From an uncultured Eubacteriales bacterium (GTDB lineage Bacteria; Bacillota_A; Clostridia; Christensenellales; Aristaeellaceae), in the NCBI GenBank assembly GCA_902775835.1, contig CACYNZ010000097.1, positions 1-11,149 of the forward strand: 11,149 nucleotides of DNA, written 5' to 3'. The notes beneath the pieces are model-generated. The model was not told the origin of the DNA. It made no database searches and saw only the letters and a program-made list of their open reading frames with translations. Of this stretch, positions 6,521 through 11,149 are shown one piece after another. Each line of letters opens with the position of its first letter. Positions within the stretch are counted from its first letter, which is position 1. The translations under genes and the position numbers were made by a program.

Positions 6521-6596
6521 GGTGACACAGAAAACAGAACATGAATAGAAAACGGGGATTCCGGAAAAGGGAAAACCGGTGGAAAGGGCGTGACAT

Positions 6597-7628
6597 ATGA
6601 CGGATTTTCATAAGCTGATTGAAATGCCCGAATATGATTTTCTCAGGGAAAACGAACATCTCGGCAGCAGGATCATGCTCCTGGGTCTGTCGGGCAGTTA
6701 TGGATACGGCACCAACCGGGAAGGCAGTGATGTGGATTTCCGGGGCGTGGCGCTGCAGCGGTCGTCCGATCTGCTTGGCCTTACAGAGTTCGAGCAGTAT
6801 GTGGATGATCACACGGATACCGTGGTGTACGGGTTCAATAAGCTTGTAAGGCTTCTGCTGGAATGCAATCCGAACAGCTGCGAGATTCTGGGACTGCCCA
6901 GGGAGAAGTACATGATCATGTCCCCCCTCGGCGCGGAGCTGCTGGAGAATCAGGGTCTGTTTCTGTCAAAGCGTGCGATCCGGTCCTATGGCGGATATGC
7001 CAATGCCCAGCTCAGACGTCTTCAGAATGCACTCGCCCGGGATGCGCTTCCACAAAGGGACAGGGAAAGGCATATCCTCAGTTCCGTGCAGAACGCCATG
7101 GATGAGTTCAATCAGAAGAATCTTAAGCCCGGCATGGGGAATGCCCGGCTGTATCTGGATCAGGCTGTCACGCCGGGAATGGAAACGGAGATTTTTGTGG
7201 ACGCCAGGTGGCAGCATATACCGCTTCGGGATTACTGCAGTCAGATGGATGTTCTGCGCAGCGTGGTGCGCGACTATGACAGGGTCGGCAGAAGAGAGCA
7301 TCCGAAGGATGCCAATCACCTGAACAAGCATGCCATGCATCTGATCCGGCTGCTGATGGCCGGAACGGATATCATGGAAAAGCACAGGATCATTATCTGC
7401 AGGCAGGAGGAACTGCCGCTGCTCCTGAAGATCCGAAGCGGCGATTATATGCAGGAAGATGGAAACCTGAATCCGGAATTCTGGGAAATCCTGGACATGT
7501 ATGAGCGGAAATTTCAGGAGGCGGCCGAAAAGACAAGCCTGCCGGATCAGCCGGATATGGGCAGGATCGGCGCGTTTGTGGAACACGTCAACCGGTATGC
7601 CGTAATGCTGGATGAAATGGAAAGATAA
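6597..7628 (+). CDS. Predicted nucleotidyltransferase, RlaP-like (343 aa)
   Basis: This is a polymerase-beta-superfamily nucleotidyltransferase. The catalytic motif is G32? region G-S-Y-G-Y-G-T-N-R-E-G-S-D-V-D-F: GS at 33-34 (after LS) and the two metal carboxylates D45 and D47. D74, at the start of the strand DTVVYGFNKL, is the likely third carboxylate. The rest (about 85-340) is mostly helical, with a stretch containing DANHLNKHAMHLIRLL (about 238-253) that resembles the conserved helical part of this family, and a long C-terminal helical tail. The family (PF10127-type, called RlaP) is linked by comparative genomics to RNA ligases and RNA repair, where it is thought to add or process nucleotides at RNA ends; no ligase is seen in this window. 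The ribosome site AAAGGG (6583-6588) is moderate. The gene is followed 43 bases later by a shorter relative. Target and nucleotide are unknown. Confidence 0.85.
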   Translation: MTDFHKLIEMPEYDFLRENEHLGSRIMLLGLSGSYGYGTNREGSDVDFRGVALQRSSDLLGLTEFEQYVDDHTDTVVYGFNKLVRLLLECNPNSCEILGLPREKYMIMSPLGAELLENQGLFLSKRAIRSYGGYANAQLRRLQNALARDALPQRDRERHILSSVQNAMDEFNQKNLKPGMGNARLYLDQAVTPGMETEIFVDARWQHIPLRDYCSQMDVLRSVVRDYDRVGRREHPKDANHLNKHAMHLIRLLMAGTDIMEKHRIIICRQEELPLLLKIRSGDYMQEDGNLNPEFWEILDMYERKFQEAAEKTSLPDQPDMGRIGAFVEHVNRYAVMLDEMER

Positions 7629-7671
7629 TGGAAACGGACAGAGGAATTCAGAATAAAGGGAGGCGGAATGC

Positions 7672-8442
7672 ATGGAAATCACGGAGAGCATCAGAAGTGA
7701 ACTGAAACAGATCGAAGGACAGAAAGGCGTCAGAATTCTTCATGCTGTCGAATCCGGCAGCCGTGCTTGGGGCTTTTCTTCTCCGGACAGTGATTATGAT
7801 GTGAGGTTTGTGTATGTGCGTCCGATCACGGAATATCTCAAGGTGAACGAGTCGAAGGACGTGATCGAATGGAAACTGGATGCTGTGCTGGATATCAACG
7901 GCTGGGACCTGAAAAAGTTCATGTCGCTGTGCCTGAACGGGAATGCCACGCCTTTCGAATGGATGAATTCCCCGGTTGTCTATCATACGACGCCGGAATG
8001 GGACGGGATTGCCTGGGTGTGCAGGGATTACTTCTGCGAGAAGAGCGCGATCAACCACTACTGCGGCATTGCCACCAATACCTGGTTCCGGTATCTGACA
8101 GGCGAAACCGTGAAGTACAAGAAATACTTCTATGCGCTGCGGCCGCTGCTGTGCGCCAATTATATTGAGCGGTATCATGAGGCGCCGCCCATGCTGTTCA
8201 GTGAACTGATGAAAATGGAGATGCCTGATGATCTGCGCGCAGCGATTGAGGAACTGCTGGAGAGAAAAAAGGTGACAGTGGAAAACGAAGAAAACCCGCA
8301 TATCCCCCTTGTCCAGTCCTATATCCGCAGTGAGCTGGACCGTCAGAAAGCCATCTGTCACGGACTTCATGACGAGCCGCCCAGGGACAGCCGGGCGATC
8401 AACCGGTGTTTTGCGGAGGCAGTCGGCCTCCGGACGGAATAA
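7672..8442 (+). CDS. Predicted nucleotidyltransferase, YcgL/RlaP-like (256 aa)
   Basis: This 256-residue protein is about the length of Bacillus YcgL and shares its start: H-A-V-E-S-G29-S30-R-A-W-G-F-S-S-P-D-S-D-Y-D-V-R-F. The metal carboxylates are D41 and D43, and D74 in DINGWDLKKF is the likely third, at the same residue number as in the upstream gene. The remainder is helical, with the family-typical NGNATPFEWMNSP (about 89-101) and KYKKYFYALRPLL (about 145-157) segments. A strong ribosome site GGGAGG (7658-7663) lies eight bases before ATG. It is much closer to YcgL than to its neighbour, so the pair looks like an old divergence or separate recruitment and not a recent duplication. It is predicted to transfer nucleotides to RNA or another acceptor; no experimental function follows from the sequence. 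Confidence 0.9.
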   Translation: MEITESIRSELKQIEGQKGVRILHAVESGSRAWGFSSPDSDYDVRFVYVRPITEYLKVNESKDVIEWKLDAVLDINGWDLKKFMSLCLNGNATPFEWMNSPVVYHTTPEWDGIAWVCRDYFCEKSAINHYCGIATNTWFRYLTGETVKYKKYFYALRPLLCANYIERYHEAPPMLFSELMKMEMPDDLRAAIEELLERKKVTVENEENPHIPLVQSYIRSELDRQKAICHGLHDEPPRDSRAINRCFAEAVGLRTE

Positions 8443-8481
8443 AAACCGGGGAATACATGATACGGACAGAAGGAAACAGCA

Positions 8482-8525
8482 GATGCCGGGAACATGCGGC
8501 GCAGTGCATGCATGATCCCGGCGTC
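8482..8525. repeat. Inverted repeat in the gap before the MtaA-like gene
   Basis: GATGCCGGGA (8482-8491) pairs with TCCCGGCGTC (8516-8525), ten positions with one wobble, enclosing a 24-base loop that itself contains TGCATGCA. No T-run follows. It lies in the 138-base gap between the YcgL-like and MtaA-like genes and could be a regulatory RNA structure or a weak stop signal. Confidence 0.45.
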
Positions 8526-8580
8526 TGACAATTCTGGAAAGACAGCGGCAGGAAAGGATGCCGCGGAAAGAAGGAAAGAA

Positions 8581-9546
8581 ATGAACAGCAGGGAACGGAT
8601 TCGCTGTGCCATTCAGGGTGAAAAGGTGGACAGGGTGCCGACTTCCTGGTATACGCATTTTCCGGACCAGAGGGATAATACGGTGGCAGACCAGGTGGCC
8701 TGGGCCCGGGAAGCACGCATGGACATGCTGTGCGTGGAAACGGATGGGTTCATGCAGTTTGACTGCGGGCATACAGACCTGAGTGATCCGGATGTGCTGG
8801 CCTCGCTGCGCCCGCACAGTGCCCATGACTGGTATATCGAGGGCCAGGTGGACCGGGCACGCCGCATTGTGGAAGGACTGAAGGGGGAGACGGCAGTCAC
8901 CTACATGATCTTCACGCCCTATTCCACCATCAAGCACAGCACAGGCAGTGAATTCCTGGTCATGCATCTGCTGAAAGAGCATCCCGATGCAGTGCACCAT
9001 GCCATGCAGGTGATTGAGCAGGACAATTTCCTGCTGATGGAGCGCCTGTCAGCCGAAGCCGGGCTGGACGGTATCTTTCTCTCGCTTCAGAACAATGAGA
9101 TTGACCGCTACACCCGTGCGGAGTATGCGGCGGAGCTGGAAGCCTGGGATGACCGGGAAATCTGCCGGGCCAGGGAACTGTTCCCGTTCACGGTGCTGCA
9201 TCTGTGCGCATGGCGCGGAATCCCGAACCGCATGGATGTGTGGCGGCGGCATGCGTGCGAAGTGGTGAACTGGGCCAGCCATATTGAGGTGGATCTGGGC
9301 CTGTATCAGGGCAGAAGCTTCTTTGACAGCCAGTCCACGCTGATGGGCGGGTTTGACAACCGTCCCTGCGGTATCCTGCACTGGGGCAGTGAGAAACAGA
9401 TCAAGGCATATACGCGGGAACTGCTGGAGCGCGCGGGAGAGCGCAGACTGATTCTGAGCGCGGACTGCTCTGTGCAGGGCGATACGCCGCCGGAACACCT
9501 GCGCTGGGTAATGGAGGCCTGCGAAGACTACGGCAGGCACGCGTGA
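8581..9546 (+). CDS. Uroporphyrinogen decarboxylase superfamily protein, MtaA-like
   Basis: This is a 321-residue TIM-barrel protein of the superfamily that holds uroporphyrinogen decarboxylase and the corrinoid methyltransferases MtaA/MtbA/CmuA. The start MNSRERIRCAIQGEKVDRVP is the classic beginning of the MtaA-like branch. H207-x-C209 (HLCAWRG) and C296 (SADCSVQGDTPPEHLRWVMEA) match the zinc-binding H-x-C...C arrangement of methyltransferases, and GGFDNRPCGILHWGSEKQI (256-274) is the usual late strand-helix motif. These favour a zinc methyltransferase-like role over haem synthesis, but no corrinoid protein is encoded nearby. ATG 8581 is chosen because a ribosome site (AAGGAAAG, 8571-8578) precedes it; a start at 8494 would add an unconserved 29-residue tail. 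A cupin gene follows within 35 bases. The substrate is unknown. Confidence 0.85.
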   Translation: MNSRERIRCAIQGEKVDRVPTSWYTHFPDQRDNTVADQVAWAREARMDMLCVETDGFMQFDCGHTDLSDPDVLASLRPHSAHDWYIEGQVDRARRIVEGLKGETAVTYMIFTPYSTIKHSTGSEFLVMHLLKEHPDAVHHAMQVIEQDNFLLMERLSAEAGLDGIFLSLQNNEIDRYTRAEYAAELEAWDDREICRARELFPFTVLHLCAWRGIPNRMDVWRRHACEVVNWASHIEVDLGLYQGRSFFDSQSTLMGGFDNRPCGILHWGSEKQIKAYTRELLERAGERRLILSADCSVQGDTPPEHLRWVMEACEDYGRHA

Positions 9547-9581
9547 GACAGGAATTGCTGTACAGAGAGAAAGGACAGAAT

Positions 9582-9935
9582 ATGACAGACAAGGCGGGGA
9601 TCTACCATATCAGTGAAATGCCCTGGACCGACCTGGGCGGGGGACATCTGGACAAGGCCATGGTCACGGAGCCGAAGACAGGCATGCTGGTCAATGTATC
9701 CTTCTATCCGCGTGGATACCGGATGGGCTGGCACAGACACAGCTGTGCCCATGGCATGTATATTATTGAGGGGTCCATGGAGACCAGTCTGGGGATTGTC
9801 AGGAAGGGTGAGTTCGTTTGGTTCCCGGCTGGTGTCGCCATGGATCACGGTGCCACAGCGCTGGAAGACTGTACATTCCTGTTTATCACCAACGCGCCTT
9901 TCGATATTGAACGCCTGGATGGACCGGAAGACTGA
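9582..9935 (+). CDS. Small single-domain cupin protein, second copy type
   Basis: This 117-residue cupin shows motif 1 as G49-W-H51-R-H53-S-C-A-H57-G-M-Y-I-I-E-G and motif 2 as W80-F-P82-A-G84 with H89. The histidines could bind a metal, but the usual motif 1 glutamate is replaced by H57. The start at ATG 9582 has AAAGGA (9570-9575) in front; a longer frame from a GTG at 9543 overlaps the previous stop and adds 13 residues without a better ribosome site. It is probably cotranscribed with the MtaA-like gene. It is only distantly like the cupin at 917-1249, so the two are not a recent duplication. It may bind or convert a small product of the neighbouring enzyme. That is inferred from order only. 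Confidence 0.87.
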   Translation: MTDKAGIYHISEMPWTDLGGGHLDKAMVTEPKTGMLVNVSFYPRGYRMGWHRHSCAHGMYIIEGSMETSLGIVRKGEFVWFPAGVAMDHGATALEDCTFLFITNAPFDIERLDGPED

Positions 9936-9956
9936 GCGCAGCGGACAGGGCATACG

Positions 9957-9990
9957 AAAAGGTGCAGCCAGGAAATGACTGCACCTTTTT
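9957..9990 (+). terminator. Bidirectional intrinsic terminator
   Basis: AAAAGGTGCAG (9957-9967) and CTGCACCTTTT (9979-9989) form an 11-bp stem with an 11-base loop, ending in TTTTT. The A-run on the left arm gives a T-run on the minus strand, so it can stop both the operon ending at 9935 and the convergent gene ending at 10013. Confidence 0.92.
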
Positions 9991-10012
9991 GCGGAATGAC
10001 TCAGAAAGAAGC

Positions 10013-11005
10013 CTAGCGCTCCAGCTGCCCGGGAAGTTCGGGAATGCCGCGCTCGGTGAGCACCTGCACGGCAGTGACCGGCCCGATTTCGGACCAGTCG
10101 TCAAAGACCCAGACCACCTGCTTGTCCCTGGTGATTTCCAGCATCTGCGGCGCGAGACCGTTATTGCCGCGTGAACAGAGAATCAGGTTCCCGTTATCCA
10201 GGCGCGTGCAGGTCTGGGAATCGTGCAGGCGGTACGCTTCCGGGAGCTCGCTGAGCGAGATGGACCAGACTGTCTTTTTGTCCGGGTTCACCTCGATGTG
10301 GGCACCGGAATCCTCGTCGCTGATGAGCGTGTTCCCGTTTTTCAGGCGTACGGCAGCCCAGGGCTTGCCGACTTCATACGTCCATATGGGACGGAACTGA
10401 GCGTCATATTCCACCACTTTGCCCAGCCCCAGATAGGGGGCGAGATACGTGCCCTGGGCGGTCATGCGGAAGCGCCGGCACTGGGCGTGCACGCTCATGG
10501 CCGGGTCATACTCCAGGGCGTGGCGCATGAGCACCTGCCCTGTGTGTATATCCACCAGCATTGCCTGGGGCGGATAGTCATTGAGCACCAGGAGCACCCT
10601 GTCCCGGCCGATGGGCTGGACGGTGTGGATTTCCGTGCCCTCTGGGGCATCCATGCGCCAGAGAACTTTCTTTTCCGGGGAGATCAGCGCGGCCCAGGCC
10701 ATGCGCGAGAAAAGGATGTTTCCGCTGGAAAGCATCCATACGTCATCGTATTCCCAGCCTTTTCCGGCACAGAAGGTCCAGATGATCCGGCCCTGGTGCA
10801 CCAGGAACATGCGGTTGCAGCCTTCACCCACCAGCAGCATGGAATGCCGGGCAAGCCCGCTGCCGGGCAGCTGCCGGCCGGGCGGCGGGGAGGATACGCG
10901 CCAGAACGGGGGATCGATTTCTTCCTCCGATGGGGCAAAAACCGGAACGTCAGGACCGGTGAAACGTTTGAGGCACTGGATGAGCGGAGCGTTTTCAAGG
11001 GGCAT
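10013..11005 (-). CDS. PQQ-like beta-propeller protein (330 aa)
   Basis: I do not recognise a specific function. The protein is built of repeated blades of the type 'L-x-N-G-N-x-L-I ... V-E-x-D-x-x-x-x-x-V-W-x': for example, residues about 92-117 (SSGNILFS ... EKKVLWRM), 183-210 (AQGTYLAP ... RPIWTY), 222-249 (KNGNTLIS ... KKTVWSI) and 270-301 (NGNLILCS ... KQVVWVF), with degenerate ones at about 57-80 and 128-160. This gives six or so blades, a PQQ-like or WD40-like propeller without visible catalytic residues. There is no signal peptide or membrane segment, so it should be cytoplasmic. The N-terminal 40 residues are proline-rich and unlike the blades. A perfect ribosome site AGGAGGTG (11013-11020) lies seven bases upstream. 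It stands alone, convergent with the cupin operon and divergent from the next gene. It may bind a ligand or protein, or resemble the propeller of arylsulfotransferases; that last idea is weak. Confidence 0.75.
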   Translation of the reverse strand: MPLENAPLIQCLKRFTGPDVPVFAPSEEEIDPPFWRVSSPPPGRQLPGSGLARHSMLLVGEGCNRMFLVHQGRIIWTFCAGKGWEYDDVWMLSSGNILFSRMAWAALISPEKKVLWRMDAPEGTEIHTVQPIGRDRVLLVLNDYPPQAMLVDIHTGQVLMRHALEYDPAMSVHAQCRRFRMTAQGTYLAPYLGLGKVVEYDAQFRPIWTYEVGKPWAAVRLKNGNTLISDEDSGAHIEVNPDKKTVWSISLSELPEAYRLHDSQTCTRLDNGNLILCSRGNNGLAPQMLEITRDKQVVWVFDDWSEIGPVTAVQVLTERGIPELPGQLER

Positions 11006-11012
11006 GGGCAGT

Positions 11013-11032
11013 CACCTCCTGCATGCATTATA
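11013..11032 (-). promoter_or_regulatory. Strong ribosome site and -10-like TATAAT of the propeller gene
   Basis: On the minus strand AGGAGGTG (11013-11020) lies seven bases before the ATG, and a perfect TATAAT (11027-11032) just before it. No good -35 hexamer stands 17 bases upstream, and the implied 5' leader would be only about 15 bases, so the TATAAT is a weak promoter call while the ribosome site is certain. Confidence 0.5.
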
Positions 11033-11107
11033 TGACTTTCAGCGGCTAAATAGAATACACGGAAGGCTCAGCGGATCCCGCCGGAGCGGGGAAAGGAGGA
11101 ATGTGCT

Positions 11108-11149
11108 GTGTACAGTGAGCGGATCAAGAATTTCGGCCGAATACGCGCC
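11108..11149 (+). CDS. Start of an unidentified gene (first 14 codons)
   Basis: A GTG start at 11108 with a strong ribosome site AAAGGAGGA (11092-11100) opens a frame encoding V/M-Y-S-E-R-I-K-N-F-G-R-I-R-A up to the window edge. The ATG at 11101 meets a stop after five codons, so the GTG is preferred. The helical, basic start has the look of a Bacillota protein of unknown function that begins YSERIKNF-R-I-R, but 14 residues are too few to name it. It is divergent from the propeller gene. Confidence 0.6.
   Translation, partial: MYSERIKNFGRIRA

Larger units (their letters stand above)
6069..6596. other. 528-base regulatory gap
   Basis: No convincing gene lies here; the short open frames have no good ribosome sites. 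The stretch contains a long imperfect hairpin (6167-6220), a small GC-rich hairpin (CCGGGATG 6387-6394 with CATCCCGG 6405-6412), a perfect 16-bp palindrome (6442-6457) and a promoter (6492-6520), all described separately. It separates the AAA+/YbjN cassette from the nucleotidyltransferase block and is the most feature-rich non-coding part of the window. Confidence 0.7.

Noticed and set aside
6156..6548. Two short plus-strand frames (60 and 69 codons) in the regulatory gap
   Set aside because: The first runs through the long hairpin and the second through the palindrome and promoter; neither has a ribosome site or recognisable protein character.
7648..9000. 450-codon open frame on the minus strand
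   Set aside because: It lies fully antisense to the YcgL-like and MtaA-like genes, has no ribosome site, and its translation is rich in His, Pro and Arg without a domain. It is a by-product of codon bias in the real genes.
10223..11035. 270-codon open frame on the plus strand
   Set aside because: Antisense to the propeller gene, whose repeats and perfect ribosome site show that the minus strand is coding.

Overview
The window looks like chromosomal DNA of a moderately GC-rich (mid-50s percent by eye) Bacillota (Firmicutes) bacterium, probably an anaerobic or gut-type member. The reasons are the strong AGGAGG-like ribosome binding sites, short intergenic gaps, sigma-A-like promoter matches and gene families common in that phylum: split chromate transporters, a D-aminoacylase, a YcgL-like nucleotidyltransferase and a MtaA/uroporphyrinogen-decarboxylase-like protein. 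I cannot name a genus. No rRNA, tRNA, CRISPR array, transposase or prophage gene is visible.

Layout. (1) Positions 1-1249, plus strand: the 3' end of one half-size CHR-family transporter, a second half-size CHR transporter overlapping it by ATGA, and a small cupin, closed by a strong intrinsic terminator (1268-1296). (2) 1319-2878, minus strand: a complete N-acyl-D-amino-acid deacylase with all the expected metal ligands, alone and convergent with the first block. (3) 2879-3291: a 413-base gap with no gene I can support. (4) 3292-6068, plus strand: a four-gene cassette made of a DUF697-like membrane protein, a 61-residue small protein, a Lon-type AAA+ ATPase without a protease domain, and a YbjN-like protein. 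A perfect 15-bp hairpin lies just before the ATPase gene. (5) 6069-6596: a 528-base regulatory gap with a long imperfect hairpin, a perfect 16-bp palindrome resembling a LacI-family operator, and a sigma-A-like promoter. (6) 6597-9935, plus strand: two adjacent divergent predicted nucleotidyltransferases (RlaP/YcgL type), a MtaA-like member of the uroporphyrinogen decarboxylase superfamily and a second cupin, closed by a bidirectional terminator (9957-9990). (7) 10013-11005, minus strand: a PQQ-like beta-propeller protein. (8) 11108 to the end: the first 14 codons of a divergent gene.

How the genes may work together. The two CHR halves most likely form one anion transporter. The D-aminoacylase would release D-amino acids from N-acylated forms. 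The two least explained units are the 3292-6068 cassette, where an AAA+ motor sits with a membrane protein and a YbjN-like (secretion-chaperone-like fold) partner, and the tandem nucleotidyltransferases, a family linked by comparative genomics to RNA repair. These are the best candidates for an undescribed system. Their joint function is inference from order, spacing and strand, not something the sequence proves.
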